A stretch of DNA of 64,000 nt from Paracoccaceae bacterium (GTDB lineage Bacteria > Pseudomonadota > Alphaproteobacteria > Rhodobacterales > Rhodobacteraceae), in the NCBI GenBank assembly GCA_016778765.1, contig JADHOV010000001.1:62001-126000 (forward strand). Reading direction: 5' to 3'. Shown here in pieces: positions 1-9,461 of the stretch. Position numbers and translations under genes: made by a program. Position 1 is the stretch's first letter. Each line of letters opens with the position of its first letter. The notes under the pieces are model-generated. The model worked only from the letters and a program-made list of their open reading frames with translations, ran no database searches and was not told the origin of the DNA.

Positions 1-547
1 GGTGACAGGTCATGCAGGTCACCCCCACCTCTTTATTGGCGTTGACATGACCATCCCAGTTTTCATTGATATTCTGGGTCATTTGGATCATCCGGCGGGC
101 CACAACTTTGGTGTAGAGTGTATCTTCACCATAGGTTTCGACATCGCCATCCCCGTGACAATAAGCGCAGCCTTCTTCGGGCGCTACCCAGCGGGTCATC
201 GCCGCCATCACCCGGTTGAAGTTATCCTCCGTAACATCACCCAACACTTGAACGTTTTCATAGATGTCTTTGGCCAGCGCATCGCCAGCCTCGGGGATAT
301 AAGGCTCATCCTCGATCAGCTCGGCAATATCAGGATCCGGAATAGCCAGTTCGGCTTTAAATTCCGGCACTGACATACCCGTGCCGCGCGGCCCGGTTTG
401 CAGACTGTCCGTGGCATAGGGTTGCCCCCAGGCCACGATCATGATCGCCACAAAAACAGCCCCGCCTACGGCGCCAACCAGAATGCCAGGCCCGAACACA
501 TCTTTCGGGTTCTCGCGATTCCATTTGTTAAACCAATTCGGAAGCAT
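1..547 (-). CDS. pufC: Photosynthetic reaction centre cytochrome c subunit PufC (3' part beyond window)
   Basis: Multiheme cytochrome that re-reduces the special pair of the reaction centre from the periplasmic side. The gene is cut by the window edge; about 182 residues are visible. The start is the ATG at 547, 4 nt after the pufM stop. The N-terminus (LPNWFNKW) is followed by one hydrophobic helix at about residues 20-40 (ILVGAVGGAVFVAIMIV). No lipobox cysteine is seen near it, so membrane attachment is probably by an uncleaved helix. Two CXXCH heme motifs are visible: CAYCH, and CMTCH, the last complete codon before the edge. A Met-containing helix (RRMIQMTQNI) between them fits the axial Met ligand. 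It is the last puf gene, in the place where Rhodobacter species have pufX. Confidence 0.95.
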   Translation of the reverse strand, partial: MLPNWFNKWNRENPKDVFGPGILVGAVGGAVFVAIMIVAWGQPYATDSLQTGPRGTGMSVPEFKAELAIPDPDIAELIEDEPYIPEAGDALAKDIYENVQVLGDVTEDNFNRVMAAMTRWVAPEEGCAYCHGDGDVETYGEDTLYTKVVARRMIQMTQNINENWDGHVNANKEVGVTCMTCH

Positions 548-551
548 GCTA

Positions 552-1538
552 TCACTCCTTGCCTATAAAGGCTTCGTATGAGCCATAGCTGTCATAGCCA
601 TACGAGCCGTCATACATAGGCGCAAAGTTATGTTCTTGTGCCCAGATGAACCAGTTATCGACAACCGTGCCGGTGAGAAGGATCCCAATACCACCCGTGA
701 TCGGGGTGAGCACTGCGAACCACCATGCCCAGCGGTGAATACCCTCCATGGTCGCGTTAAAGCCCATCGTCCAGCGCCAGAAAAGGGCTGCACGCTCAGA
801 GGCGGTGCCGCGATCATAGATCTGCTCGAGCTCGCGATCACCGCCGAAACGGGTCACCGCCAGAATGGTCGCCCCGTGCATGGCGAACAGCAGAACCGAG
901 CCATAGAGGAAGACAATCGACAGAGCATGGAAGGGGTTATAATAAAGGTTGCCATAACGAATTGAGAACGCGGTGGTCCAATCGAGATGCGGGAAAATGC
1001 CATAAGGCACAGCCTCAGACCAGCTGCCCATCAGGACGGGCCGGAACAAGCCAAGCACCAAGAACAACCAAATCGCGCTGGCGAAGGCCCAGGCCACATG
1101 TTTGCCCATCTTTTGCTCTTGCGCCAAAAGATAGGTCCGCAACCACCAAGTGCACACCGAGACCAGCAAGAAGAAAGAGGCGATGATATAAAGCCCTCCA
1201 TCATTCAAGGGTGGCATGCTGAGCCCGTGCTCGGGGCCCGGAGGTTCTAGCGCCAGCCAGAAACCCTGCCGTAGGAACTCTGGCAAAGACCAGCCCACCT
1301 GCGCCAACATGCTGATGCCAACGATAAAGAACCAGGCCAAGCCGGTTGCCAGACCGATCATACCCGTCCAGCCCAAATAAACCGGGCCAAGCTGTGCGTT
1401 TCCGATCCAACCGGCCAGATTGGAAAACCAAGGGGTTCCCATCCGCTCGGCCGCCATCGTGCCCGTTTCATTATCCAAGCCCATCTCCGCAGGACCGCGA
1501 ACTTGCACTTGGGTGAATATGTTCTGATATTCAATCAT
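552..1538 (-). CDS. pufM: Photosynthetic reaction centre M subunit
   Basis: Core membrane subunit of the type-II reaction centre; binds bacteriochlorophyll, bacteriopheophytin, QA and the non-heme iron with PufL. 328 residues from ATG 1538, starting [18 protein letters not shown] as in family members. An in-frame ATG at 1565 would add nine residues that lie inside pufL and are not family-like. Visible signatures are [11 protein letters not shown] near the N-terminus, [16 protein letters not shown], the iron ligands in FAMHGAT and GIHRWAWW, and the Glu-containing loop [19 protein letters not shown]. The start lies 2 nt after the pufL stop, with a GGTGGGGA ribosome-binding stretch inside the end of pufL. 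Confidence 0.98.
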   Translation of the reverse strand: MIEYQNIFTQVQVRGPAEMGLDNETGTMAAERMGTPWFSNLAGWIGNAQLGPVYLGWTGMIGLATGLAWFFIVGISMLAQVGWSLPEFLRQGFWLALEPPGPEHGLSMPPLNDGGLYIIASFFLLVSVCTWWLRTYLLAQEQKMGKHVAWAFASAIWLFLVLGLFRPVLMGSWSEAVPYGIFPHLDWTTAFSIRYGNLYYNPFHALSIVFLYGSVLLFAMHGATILAVTRFGGDRELEQIYDRGTASERAALFWRWTMGFNATMEGIHRWAWWFAVLTPITGGIGILLTGTVVDNWFIWAQEHNFAPMYDGSYGYDSYGSYEAFIGKE

Positions 1539-1540
1539 GA

Positions 1541-2380
1541 TTACATCCCCACCTGTGATGGCCAAATCGGCAATTCAAGCCACCAGTTCCACCATTCAGG
1601 CCAGCCTTTTGTCCAGACCGGGCCGGAAATAATGATACAAACGGCGGAAAAGAAAACCGCGTTAATCGCCAGTAAAAATCCAAGGCGGTGGATCCCCAAC
1701 GTGCCGATCGAATACCCGATAAGATCGCGAAAGAACGTATCTTCGTGATCAGGGCCCATCGCTTCTTGGCCTTTTTCGGGATTGGCCGCGCTCAGGATCA
1801 AACCGCCATGCAATGCCAACGCCAGCGTGGTGGTAAAGAATAAGGTTACCGCCAGCATATGGGCTGGATTATAATGGAAGTGTAAATATGCATAACCCGT
1901 ATTGCTGACCCAATCGAGGTGGCTGAAAATCCCATAGGGAAATCCATGCCCCCAGGCGCCCATTAATAAGGGCCGAAATACGACCAAAGTCATATAGGCA
2001 AGAATTGCAAAGCTAAACGCAAAGGGCACATGATACCCCATGCCGAGCTTTCGACAAATCTCGACCTCGCGCAGCGCCCAACTGATAAAGGCACAGACTG
2101 CACACATTGTGATAATCTGCCACAAGCCGCCCTCAAGCAGCGGGGCCAGACCCAATCCATATTTCAAGTCAGGAGGTGCAATATTGATCAACCAAGGGTT
2201 AAACGTGCCTTGCTGTGAGGCCCCCCAGAAGATCAGCACGGTTCCCAACAGGGCAAAAAATGCTGTCGTGACTCCGAAGAAGCCTACATAAAAAGGCCCC
2301 ACCCAAAAGTCGAACAGATCGCCCCCGATCAACGTCCCTCCTCGGACGCGATACTTTCTTTCGAAGCTGAGCAATGCCAT
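1541..2380 (-). CDS. pufL: Photosynthetic reaction centre L subunit
   Basis: Partner of PufM in the reaction-centre core; binds the QB quinone and half of the special pair. 279 residues, the usual length, starting [20 protein letters not shown]. Five hydrophobic helices are evident. The conserved segments [34 protein letters not shown] and [13 protein letters not shown] carry the His ligands for bacteriochlorophyll and iron. It is separated from pufA by a 150-nt spacer with a stable hairpin (2447-2474), which is expected to give less pufLM than pufBA mRNA. Confidence 0.98.
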   Translation of the reverse strand: MALLSFERKYRVRGGTLIGGDLFDFWVGPFYVGFFGVTTAFFALLGTVLIFWGASQQGTFNPWLINIAPPDLKYGLGLAPLLEGGLWQIITMCAVCAFISWALREVEICRKLGMGYHVPFAFSFAILAYMTLVVFRPLLMGAWGHGFPYGIFSHLDWVSNTGYAYLHFHYNPAHMLAVTLFFTTTLALALHGGLILSAANPEKGQEAMGPDHEDTFFRDLIGYSIGTLGIHRLGFLLAINAVFFSAVCIIISGPVWTKGWPEWWNWWLELPIWPSQVGM

Positions 2381-2446
2381 CTAATTTCTCCGCTCTTACC
2401 GGCCTTTCGCACCTGCGATGGCCGCCTTCTGTGAATGTGACTAGCC

Positions 2447-2474
2447 GCGGCCGATCCCAAAAGGGATCGCCCGC
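2447..2474 (-). promoter_or_regulatory. Intercistronic pufA-pufL hairpin
   Basis: The sequence shows a perfect 7-bp stem, CGATCCC (2452-2458) / GGGATCG (2463-2469), with an AAAA loop. It is extended beyond one mismatch by GCGG (2447-2450) / CCGC (2471-2474). It lies between pufA and pufL without a following T run. In Rhodobacter the hairpin at this place blocks 3'-to-5' decay and keeps pufBA mRNA more abundant than pufLM. The same role is inferred here from position. Confidence 0.8.
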
Positions 2475-2530
2475 CACTGTCTTTTGTGAAAACTGTCCGA
2501 TGGCCCTTTTAATAAAGAGCCATCAGCCAA

Positions 2531-2686
2531 TTAATTTGCAGCAGCTGCTATTTCGAACCAGTTGAAGCCATCCGTGCTGAGCAGCACCAAATGGATCATC
2601 GCGGCCAGTAGAAACAGGAAAACACCCTGCGCTACAAAGACACGACGCGGATCAAAAACGAGCCAGATTTTGTAAAACTTAGCCAT
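2531..2686 (-). CDS. pufA: Light-harvesting 1 alpha polypeptide
   Basis: Small single-helix antenna protein of the LH1 ring. 51 residues: [20 protein letters not shown], then a hydrophobic helix with the bacteriochlorophyll-ligating His at residue 32 (AAMIHLVLL), then the C-terminal [11 protein letters not shown]. The WLVFDPRRV segment is typical of LH1 alpha. The start ATG 2686 has a strong AGGAGG about 7 nt upstream. It follows pufB by 13 nt. Confidence 0.97.
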   Translation of the reverse strand: MAKFYKIWLVFDPRRVFVAQGVFLFLLAAMIHLVLLSTDGFNWFEIAAAAN

Positions 2687-2699
2687 TATTCAATCCTCC

Positions 2700-2849
2700 T
2701 CAAAACCACGGAAACACGATGAACGTAGCAATGTGGGCAACCACAGCTACGGCAACGAATAACCACATACCACTCAGATATACTGAGTGAAGCTCTTGAG
2801 CTTGCTCGTCTGTTAAACCTGTAAACGACAGGTCACTTCTATCAGCCAT
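2700..2849 (-). CDS. pufB: Light-harvesting 1 beta polypeptide
   Basis: Single-helix partner of PufA in the LH1 antenna. 49 residues beginning [20 protein letters not shown], as in other LH1 beta chains. The membrane helix carries the bacteriochlorophyll ligand His39 ([10 protein letters not shown]) and the protein ends in FPWF. The start at 2849 is preceded by CGGAGGAAAG, a strong ribosome-binding site suited to a highly made structural protein. Confidence 0.97.
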   Translation of the reverse strand: MADRSDLSFTGLTDEQAQELHSVYLSGMWLFVAVAVVAHIATFIVFPWF

Positions 2850-2872
2850 GAACTTTCCTCCGGAATGTTAAG

Positions 2873-2958
2873 CCGACGCCGCAGTGCCCCTGCGGCCGGG
2901 TCCTTTGGAGCTTTCACCCCGCCGGGTCCTGCCCCCTCAAAAGAGGGGTCAGTTTCGT
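2873..2958 (-). promoter_or_regulatory. pufQ-pufB spacer with two hairpins
   Basis: The 122-nt spacer between pufQ and pufB holds two inverted repeats: CCGCAG/CTGCGG (about 2878-2895) and CCCCTC/GAGGGG around an AAAA loop (about 2934-2949). Spacers here in Rhodobacter contain mRNA-processing sites that separate pufQ from pufBA. The same role is inferred from position only. No run of T follows on the minus strand, so these do not look like terminators. Confidence 0.55.
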
Positions 2959-2971
2959 CTTCCCAACCCTT

Positions 2972-3193
2972 TCAGGCCGAGAAAATTAGAGGTGTGATCC
3001 GATCAGCCTCAGCCCAGGCACGCGCAAGCGGCCCATGCAGCATCAATGTCTGTTTGCGGATCACATCCAGCACCCAAGCTGCCGTGGCAAAGGGGATTGC
3101 CAAAACAAAAATGAGGCTGAAGTAAATCATGAATTCCGAGCTGCGCCGCGTGGTGCTGCGCGCTTTTGGAACGTTGGAAGTAAAGTCCGTCAT
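2972..3193 (-). CDS. pufQ: PufQ, bacteriochlorophyll biosynthesis/assembly factor
   Basis: Small single-helix membrane protein proposed to act in bacteriochlorophyll delivery to the RC-LH1 complex. 73 residues, the family length, with one hydrophobic segment (YFSLIFVLAIPFATAAWVL) followed by the basic stretch DVIRKQ. It starts 13 nt downstream of the bchZ stop, so the puf promoter most probably lies inside bchZ and puf messages may also come from bchC. A Shine-Dalgarno-like AGGACC precedes the start. Confidence 0.93.
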   Translation of the reverse strand: MTDFTSNVPKARSTTRRSSEFMIYFSLIFVLAIPFATAAWVLDVIRKQTLMLHGPLARAWAEADRITPLIFSA

Positions 3194-3206
3194 CTGTCGG
3201 TCCTTT

Positions 3207-4670
3207 CTAAGTTACAGCCGATCCAGAGGAGTCGAGTGCCAATACAGTTTCGATCACAACCCGCTCAGCACCTTGCGCAAGTGCGGCTTTTTCGGCGGCA
3301 TCTCGCAATGTTTTTGCCGCGGAAATACGGGTTAAAATCGGGTGTTGCTCAACGATGCGATCCAGCGCGTTCTGCGCATCGGCATCCCAAGGGAAATCAC
3401 GGCGTAAGGTGGTGGGGGTAGCCTCCGCGCTGTCCATTTCACTGCCCAGAGGCAAAATATGAAACAGCGCGTCAAACAACCCGTTGCACACTTCTTGCAG
3501 CAAATAGGTCGCACCGGCATAGCCCATCATCGGCGTGCCGGTAGCGCGCCGGATCGCCGCGCCTGGAAAAGAGGCGGGAATAAAGGCCGGGCTGGGCCCG
3601 TGACCGCCTTTTAATTCTGCCAAATACATTTTTTCATTGATGCTGCCCAAAACAATCAAGGGGCGTTTTTGCGCCATCAACGCGCGCACCTCGTTATTAT
3701 TGGTCTTGCTGCCCCGCGAGCGGGCCACGGCAAAGGCGCAGGGCAATCCTAAATCACCCTCTAAATAATTGCGAATTCCGCGTGCATAGGTTTCATTGGC
3801 CACGATTGCGAACCCGGCTGTGGCAAAGAAATCCTGCGTCACCGAGCGCCATAAATCCCAAACCGGCTTGATCGTGGAATGCTTTTCCTGTTCGATAAAC
3901 GGCTCGGGATCCAATTCCAACAGCTCGCCCAATTTGCGCAGGAACAGCGTGGTGCTTTCTACCCCAATCGGCGCTTGCAAATAGGGCTTCCCAAGCACTT
4001 CGCATAAGCCGCGGCCGAATTCGCGATACATACAAATATTCACATCCGCATTCACCAAATCGCGCATTTCGGCCACATGCGCGCCAAGCGGCATCACCAT
4101 ATTCACTTCGGCGCCGATACCCTCCGCCAAACGGCGGATCTCGGCCAAATCACTGGGCATGTTAAACGTGCCATACATCGGGCCCAAAATATTGATCCGC
4201 GGCTTTGCGCCATCTTCGCGCTTTTTCTCACGCGGCATACGGCCTTTGGTCATGCCAAATTCGGTGAAAATCCATGTCATGGCTCGATCTGCCGCTTCCC
4301 ATTGATCTTCATCAATTGTACGTGGCAAAAACCGCTGAATATTGGTGCCCATTGGGGTGACACCACCGCCGATCATTTCGGCAATTGACCCTGTCACCAC
4401 CACTGCGGGCAAAGCTGGATCAAGCGTTCCCCAAGCGCGCTTCATCGCACCTTCCGTGCCATCGCGGCCCAGCTCTTCCTCGCCCAAACCCGTCACCACG
4501 ATGGGCAATTCATGCGGCGGCAACGCATCTGTGTAATGCAGCACTGAGGTCACGGGCAGATTTTCGCAGCCCACAGGCCCATCGATCACGCATTGCAGGC
4601 CTTTGACGGCGCAAAATGCATAGATTGCGCCCCAATATCCACCCGCTCTGTCATGATCTTGAATCAGCAT
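3207..4670 (-). CDS. bchZ: Chlorophyllide a reductase subunit Z
   Basis: Subunit of the nitrogenase-like chlorophyllide a reductase (BchX-BchYZ), which reduces ring B to the bacteriochlorin. 487 residues, normal length. The N-terminus ([20 protein letters not shown]) and the VDGP/GCENLP-like segment are typical of the NifK-like family. The start overlaps the bchY stop by 1 nt (TGATG), with AGGAG just upstream, so translation is coupled. The 3' end abuts pufQ and probably houses the puf promoter. Confidence 0.97.
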   Translation of the reverse strand: MLIQDHDRAGGYWGAIYAFCAVKGLQCVIDGPVGCENLPVTSVLHYTDALPPHELPIVVTGLGEEELGRDGTEGAMKRAWGTLDPALPAVVVTGSIAEMIGGGVTPMGTNIQRFLPRTIDEDQWEAADRAMTWIFTEFGMTKGRMPREKKREDGAKPRINILGPMYGTFNMPSDLAEIRRLAEGIGAEVNMVMPLGAHVAEMRDLVNADVNICMYREFGRGLCEVLGKPYLQAPIGVESTTLFLRKLGELLELDPEPFIEQEKHSTIKPVWDLWRSVTQDFFATAGFAIVANETYARGIRNYLEGDLGLPCAFAVARSRGSKTNNNEVRALMAQKRPLIVLGSINEKMYLAELKGGHGPSPAFIPASFPGAAIRRATGTPMMGYAGATYLLQEVCNGLFDALFHILPLGSEMDSAEATPTTLRRDFPWDADAQNALDRIVEQHPILTRISAAKTLRDAAEKAALAQGAERVVIETVLALDSSGSAVT

Positions 4671-6238
4671 CAGATCATCTCCTGCGCTTTGGCGGCGCGC
4701 GCCATTTTATCAAGCTTTTTCTGATGCGCGGCGCGAAAATCGGGGCGCAGATTGGGAGCTCCCTCCCAAACGCCCGCGGTATCCCCCGCGCCAACGCCTT
4801 CAAAAAAGTCACGCATCTTATCCATACGCGCTTTTCCAGCGATCGCCGCGTTCACCACTTCTGCAAGCGATCCGGCCCCGGCAGGGCCCATCAAAGGGCG
4901 CGCAGAGATCAAATTGGTGAAGTAAAGCCCCGGGATAGCCAGCTCTTTGGCCTTTTGAACCACCGGGGTGGTGCCGATCGCCAAATTGGGTTGGAACGCC
5001 TCCATCGCCGCGCAATCATCTTCCAGCGATGCACGGAATTTTACCTGAACCCCTTTTGCCTCCAGCCAAGCCGCATCTGCGGCGGACCACGGCGTTTTGG
5101 GGCAGGCGGTGCCGACATATGGAATTTCAGCGCCGCTTTCGATCAACAAGCGCGCGACCAGCAATTCGCTGCCCTCATAACCCGATAGGGTAATCCGTCC
5201 GGTGATTGGCTTGGCGGCAAGCGCGCCTTTGATCGCAGGCAGAAAGGCATTTTGGGCCGCGGCCACTTGATCTGCGGCCAGACCAAAAATATCACCAATA
5301 CCCGCCATCCAAGCCGCTGTGCCATCATAACCCACGGGGGCGCTGCCCAGAATAGGGCGGCCGGCAGCTTCAAATTCGCGAATTGCCGCGGTGTAAAACG
5401 GATGGATCGCCGCAACAGCGCCACAATCCAGCGCCGAATAGAGCTCGCGCCATTCACGGGTGGGCACCACGGGCCCGACTGCAAGCCCCATCGGCGCCAG
5501 CATCGCACCAATCATCACCGGATCAGCGGGGAACATTTCTCCGAGCAAACTCACCGTTGGGCGATCCGATTTGCCACCCAGCGGCGCCGCCACAGGCCCC
5601 GCTTCAATTTCTTTGCGCGCATAATTCAACATCGCACCGGCCAAAACGTCTTTCGCCTCGGCATGCGTTGGGATCCCAAAGCCGGGCACATCGATACCCA
5701 CGATCCGCACGCCATTTATTTCATCGGGCAACAAGCGCAACGGCACGCCGCTGGCGGTCGGCACGCAAAGATTTGTGACAACGATTGCATCGTAAAGATC
5801 GGGGTCGGCCAATTCATGAACAGAATCGCGGATATCCTCAAACAGCTTGCCCGTAACCAAGGTTTCCGAATTAAACGGCACATAGCCAACCGAACGTCGC
5901 GCCCCATAGAAATGGCTAACAAAGGTCAAGCCATAGACGCAGCAAGCCGAACCAGAGAGCACAGTGGCCACGCGGCGCATCCGCAGGCCAACGCGCAAGG
6001 AGCCAAAAGCCGGGCACATGGATTGCGGTTTATCATGCGGACCTTGGGGATAATCCTTGGCGAATTGCGCGAGCAATTCAGAATTCCCCGACAATTCAGC
6101 CGCCTTTTTCATTTCAGATCCAGAATGACATCCAAGACCATCAGCTTGCATAACAGAGGCTTCAGCCGCCTCATCGCGCGGATGACCTTTGATCACTTCA
6201 ACCCGTGAAGCCGCATCATATGTGACTTCGTCACTCAT
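4670..6238 (-). CDS. bchY: Chlorophyllide a reductase subunit Y
   Basis: NifD-like partner of BchZ; together they bind the [4Fe-4S] cluster and chlorophyllide a. 522 residues. Conserved cysteines are visible in [20 protein letters not shown] and NLCVPTASG. It starts 3 nt downstream of bchX. A 318-codon open frame on the other strand (5252-6208) is a composition artefact and not a gene. Confidence 0.97.
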   Translation of the reverse strand: MSDEVTYDAASRVEVIKGHPRDEAAEASVMQADGLGCHSGSEMKKAAELSGNSELLAQFAKDYPQGPHDKPQSMCPAFGSLRVGLRMRRVATVLSGSACCVYGLTFVSHFYGARRSVGYVPFNSETLVTGKLFEDIRDSVHELADPDLYDAIVVTNLCVPTASGVPLRLLPDEINGVRIVGIDVPGFGIPTHAEAKDVLAGAMLNYARKEIEAGPVAAPLGGKSDRPTVSLLGEMFPADPVMIGAMLAPMGLAVGPVVPTREWRELYSALDCGAVAAIHPFYTAAIREFEAAGRPILGSAPVGYDGTAAWMAGIGDIFGLAADQVAAAQNAFLPAIKGALAAKPITGRITLSGYEGSELLVARLLIESGAEIPYVGTACPKTPWSAADAAWLEAKGVQVKFRASLEDDCAAMEAFQPNLAIGTTPVVQKAKELAIPGLYFTNLISARPLMGPAGAGSLAEVVNAAIAGKARMDKMRDFFEGVGAGDTAGVWEGAPNLRPDFRAAHQKKLDKMARAAKAQEMI

Positions 6239-6241
6239 CCA

Positions 6242-7255
6242 TCACGCCTCATCATAGACAACTTCAAGCGATTCTTTAGGCTCGGCATTTTTACCGCGCA
6301 TATCGATATCTGTGGCGGGCACCAGAACGTAATCGCCGCCCGTATCCTTGCTGTCGAACAAGTTCAAAAGCCCATCTTGATCCAACGGGGCAGGGCGGAC
6401 CGGCGGCGCGATCGAGACGGCATCTGCCAATTCAGAAAACAGGGCCCCCCACGGGCTTTGCGCTGTTCCAACGATTTGGTAATTGGCAGATTTCTTGCGC
6501 AAATCATCATCTTGAGGAATCGCCGCTAACACCGGGATATCGACGGATTTGGCAAAGGCAGCGGCTTCACCTGTGCCGTCATCCTTGTTGATTACCAAAC
6601 CGGCCACGCCAACATTACCGCCGAGCTTGCGGAAATATTCCACCGCCGAGCAGACATTATTGGCCACATAAAGCGATTGCAGATCGTTGGATCCAACCAG
6701 AATAACCTTTTGCGCCATATCCCGCGCGATTGGCAGACCAAAGCCACCGCAGACCACATCGCCCAGAAAATCAAGCAGAACATAATCGAAATCCCAATCA
6801 TGAAAGCCCAGCTTTTCCAGAAGCTCGAAGCCATGGATAATCCCGCGTCCACCGCAACCGCGCCCAACTTCGGGGCCGCCCAACTCCATCGCGAACACCC
6901 CGCCACGCTTGAAACAGACATCCCCAATCTGAACCTCTTCCCCGGCCAATTTCTTTTTGGTCGATGTTTCAATTATCGTCGGGCAGGCTTTGCCGCCAAA
7001 AAGCAGGCTGGTTGTGTCTGATTTGGGATCACAGCCAATCAGCAAAACACGTTTGCCCTGCTCGGCCATCATATGGCTGAGATTGGCTAGGGTGAAAGAT
7101 TTGCCGATGCCACCTTTTCCATAGATTGCGATGATCTGGGTTTTTGATGTGGGTTCACCCTGCTCTTCAGCAGCTTGCAGATCAGCCAGATCCTCATGCG
7201 CCTCTTCACGCAAGCGGCGGTCGAAATCCTTCAGATTTGGTACGTCGTCTTTCAC
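6242..7255 (-). CDS. bchX: Chlorophyllide a reductase iron protein BchX
   Basis: ATP-dependent electron donor (NifH-like) to BchYZ. The chosen start is GTG 7255, giving 337 residues that begin [19 protein letters not shown], which aligns with the family N-terminus. It overlaps the bchC stop as GTGA, with AAGGA about 7-10 nt upstream. An ATG at 7270 would add five residues. Motifs: P-loop [10 protein letters not shown], switch region [11 protein letters not shown], cluster cysteines in GRGCGGRG and DVVCGGFG. The extra N-terminal leader of about 40 residues before the P-loop distinguishes BchX from BchL. Confidence 0.96.
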   Translation of the reverse strand: MKDDVPNLKDFDRRLREEAHEDLADLQAAEEQGEPTSKTQIIAIYGKGGIGKSFTLANLSHMMAEQGKRVLLIGCDPKSDTTSLLFGGKACPTIIETSTKKKLAGEEVQIGDVCFKRGGVFAMELGGPEVGRGCGGRGIIHGFELLEKLGFHDWDFDYVLLDFLGDVVCGGFGLPIARDMAQKVILVGSNDLQSLYVANNVCSAVEYFRKLGGNVGVAGLVINKDDGTGEAAAFAKSVDIPVLAAIPQDDDLRKKSANYQIVGTAQSPWGALFSELADAVSIAPPVRPAPLDQDGLLNLFDSKDTGGDYVLVPATDIDMRGKNAEPKESLEVVYDEA

Positions 7256-8193
7256 GCGATATCCTTCCAATCTAATATCATTTTTAAACAGCCGGGATCG
7301 TTAAAGGCTGTTGGATAGGCTTTATCGGCGCGCGCGGCGCCCGCGGTATGGGTGATAAGGCCGGCCAAAGACAGCGCGCCACCCTCCACCAAGGCCCGGG
7401 TGGCCAACATATCTTCTTTGGCCCATTCCGCGGCAATCCGCAGCCGGGCCTCTTTCATAAAGGCCGGCGGAAAGGCAAAGCTCAGCGGATCGGTGTAAAA
7501 TCCGGCCAAAACAATCTCACCGCCCCTTGCGATCCGGCTGACCAATTCATTCAACAAGCCGCCATTGCCTGATGCATCATAAATCGCCTGATAATCGCGG
7601 CGCGAATCATCTTCCGGCGCCAGAACCTGATAACCCTCTGCGCCAGATTGACGTAACGGGTCTATTTCCCAAACCGTCGGGGCGGGGGCGCCAGCTGCGA
7701 GCGTCAGGCGGGCCAATAAACGGCCCAGAACGCCATGGCCAACGATCAAATCCGGAACTTTTTTATCCAAACCCGCCATCGCGTGGCGCGCGGTGGCAGC
7801 AAGCGCCAATAAGGCGCCTTCGGCCCCAAACCCGGGATCAATCTTGGTGAGTCGATCTGCCGAAGTAACGACGCGACGCGCCGATCCTCCAAAAAGCCCA
7901 AACGCCTCTTGATAACAATTGGCCCCTGGAACAAAGGCGAAATCGCCAACCTTTAAACCCGATTCGGGGGTGGCCTCAACAATTTCACCCATTGCCTCAT
8001 AACCGGGGACCAACGGGTAGCCCATGCCTGGAAAGGGCGGCATCTCACCCGACCAGAACAATTTCTCAGTTCCGGTTGAAATTCCAGAATGCGATATATC
8101 TACGACTACATCACCCGCAACAGGCGCTTTAAGCGCCAGCGCATCGAGCCCGATAGAGCGGGGGCCATCCATGATTACGGCAGAGGTTTCCAA
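7252..8193 (-). CDS. bchC: 3-hydroxyethyl bacteriochlorophyllide a dehydrogenase
   Basis: Oxidises the C3 hydroxyethyl group to acetyl, a late step to bacteriochlorophyllide a. 313 residues of the zinc-type medium-chain dehydrogenase fold: an N-terminal GroES-like part ([32 protein letters not shown]) and a Rossmann part ([14 protein letters not shown]). First gene of bchCXYZ-pufQBALMC. Its promoter region holds two exact PpsR palindromes, and the predicted -35 and -10 lie inside them. Confidence 0.96.
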   Translation of the reverse strand: METSAVIMDGPRSIGLDALALKAPVAGDVVVDISHSGISTGTEKLFWSGEMPPFPGMGYPLVPGYEAMGEIVEATPESGLKVGDFAFVPGANCYQEAFGLFGGSARRVVTSADRLTKIDPGFGAEGALLALAATARHAMAGLDKKVPDLIVGHGVLGRLLARLTLAAGAPAPTVWEIDPLRQSGAEGYQVLAPEDDSRRDYQAIYDASGNGGLLNELVSRIARGGEIVLAGFYTDPLSFAFPPAFMKEARLRIAAEWAKEDMLATRALVEGGALSLAGLITHTAGAARADKAYPTAFNDPGCLKMILDWKDIA

Positions 8194-8262
8194 ACCGTTT
8201 CAATCCTTTTGTTTCAAGCCAGCATCTCAAGCAGAAATCATATCCGATAGAATATGCCTTTC

Positions 8263-8280
8263 TGTCATTTTAAACTTACA
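8263..8280. promoter_or_regulatory. PpsR/CrtJ-type operator, bchC proximal
   Basis: Exact TGT-N12-ACA palindrome upstream of bchC. On the minus strand it contains TAAAAT (8267-8272), a 5/6 match to a -10 element. A bound repressor would therefore cover the RNA polymerase site. Confidence 0.88.
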
Positions 8281-8294
8281 TTGTTTTGTGTCAA
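8267..8294 (-). promoter_or_regulatory. Predicted bchC promoter
   Basis: Minus strand: TTGACA (8294-8289, perfect -35), a 16-nt spacer, TAAAAT (8272-8267, -10). The -35 lies in the distal PpsR palindrome and the -10 in the proximal one. The leader to the bchC ATG is about 65-70 nt. This layout matches the known logic of oxygen- and light-repressed bchC promoters in Rhodobacter. Confidence 0.75.
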
Positions 8295-8306
8295 CTAAAA
8301 TAGACA
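8289..8306. promoter_or_regulatory. PpsR/CrtJ-type operator, bchC distal
   Basis: Second exact TGT-N12-ACA palindrome, offset 26 bp from the proximal one. The pair allows cooperative binding, as described for PpsR/CrtJ at bchC. The minus-strand TTGACA of the promoter is part of it. Confidence 0.88.
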
Positions 8307-8318
8307 GTTATTCACAAA

Positions 8319-9458
8319 TCACCCCGGCTTTCGCGCCGTTACTGCAGAGGTAATAAACGGACGCGGCGCTTTTGGAGCTTTGATATCCACAAACCCTGCT
8401 TCCTTACAAAGCGCCGATATTTGCGCGACCGAGCGCGCCTTGCCGGTATTCATAGCCAAGGTGTAAAAGGCGAAATACACATCACCCGGGCGGGTTGGAG
8501 CCGCGCCACCGGCCATCGGCTCTGAAATGATCAGCTGCCCGCCAACCGGCAAAGCCTCATACGTTTTTTTCAAAAGCGCCTGCACGGTCTCATCGGAATG
8601 ATCGTACAAAACCCGAATTAAACTGATTACATCTGCCTCTAAAGGCAAAGGATCACTACGAAAAGAGCCTGCGTGAAACGAAATTCGATCGCTTAACCCT
8701 TGCTCCTCCAACCGGTTTTGCGCCACTGGTCCAACTTGTGTCAGATCAAAAATATTCAAGTTAAGCGTGGGGTATTGACGCGCCACATGGACCAAGAACG
8801 CCCCCGTACCACCCCCGATATCAAGCAGTGTTTCCGCCCCCTTCAGCGGCACCATTTTCAACGTATCCGCCGCCACCAATGCCTGCGACTGCTCCATCAA
8901 ACGCGAATATTCATCCGTTACAGATTGCGGAGCAGCGCCAGTTACGCCGAACACATAGGGCCAAAATTGCGCCAGCTTTGTATCAACCTGATCGCGCAAC
9001 AATGCGACGGGATCCGCCATATCTTGATAAAAATGATCATGGTGTAAGATCATCTGCGCCAAGCCCGGCACCCCCAAAAGCGCCGCGCCGCGCCGCGCCA
9101 AACCATAGCGCCCGCGCCGATGGCGACGCAGCAACTTCAACGCAACGCCTGCTTGTAATAAAATTTCCATACGCGCGACGGGCACGCGAGCTCGATCCGC
9201 CAGCGCTTCCAGCGACAACGGACCATCGAGCAAATGCGCTAAAGTGTTCAACTTAACCAACGCATAAAGCGCCTGCGATTGAACAAACCCCATCACCAAA
9301 TCAAAAAGGGCCTCTCCTTCTTGGCGTGCAACCCGCCGAAGAATCGGTACCTTACTGATAAATCTTTGAAAATTCGGGCTTGCAAAGATCTTATTGGGCA
9401 GGCCCCCAAATACAATTCTACCGCTTGATTTTGCCAAAATCGGATCGGCCACTGTCAT
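8319..9458 (-). CDS. crtF: Demethylspheroidene O-methyltransferase
   Basis: SAM-dependent methylation of the C1-hydroxyl of hydroxycarotenoids in the spheroidene pathway. 379 residues. The N-terminal half is a helical dimerisation/winged-helix-like part (LSLEALADRARVPVARMEILL). The C-terminal half is a class-I methyltransferase with the SAM loop LLDIGGGTGAFLVHVA at about residue 210 and a late ISEPMAGG segment. It follows crtE by 3 nt, and the bchC promoter region begins right after its stop. Confidence 0.95.
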   Translation of the reverse strand: MTVADPILAKSSGRIVFGGLPNKIFASPNFQRFISKVPILRRVARQEGEALFDLVMGFVQSQALYALVKLNTLAHLLDGPLSLEALADRARVPVARMEILLQAGVALKLLRRHRRGRYGLARRGAALLGVPGLAQMILHHDHFYQDMADPVALLRDQVDTKLAQFWPYVFGVTGAAPQSVTDEYSRLMEQSQALVAADTLKMVPLKGAETLLDIGGGTGAFLVHVARQYPTLNLNIFDLTQVGPVAQNRLEEQGLSDRISFHAGSFRSDPLPLEADVISLIRVLYDHSDETVQALLKKTYEALPVGGQLIISEPMAGGAAPTRPGDVYFAFYTLAMNTGKARSVAQISALCKEAGFVDIKAPKAPRPFITSAVTARKPG

Positions 9459-9461
9459 CCG

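Noticed and set aside
1-547. pufX gene after pufM
   Set aside because: The frame after pufM encodes a heme-motif cytochrome (PufC); no PufX-like single-helix ORF is present.
5252-6208. 318-codon open frame on the plus strand
   Set aside because: Lies entirely antisense to bchY; its protein is rich in His/Arg with no family features, as expected from the reverse of a GC-biased gene.
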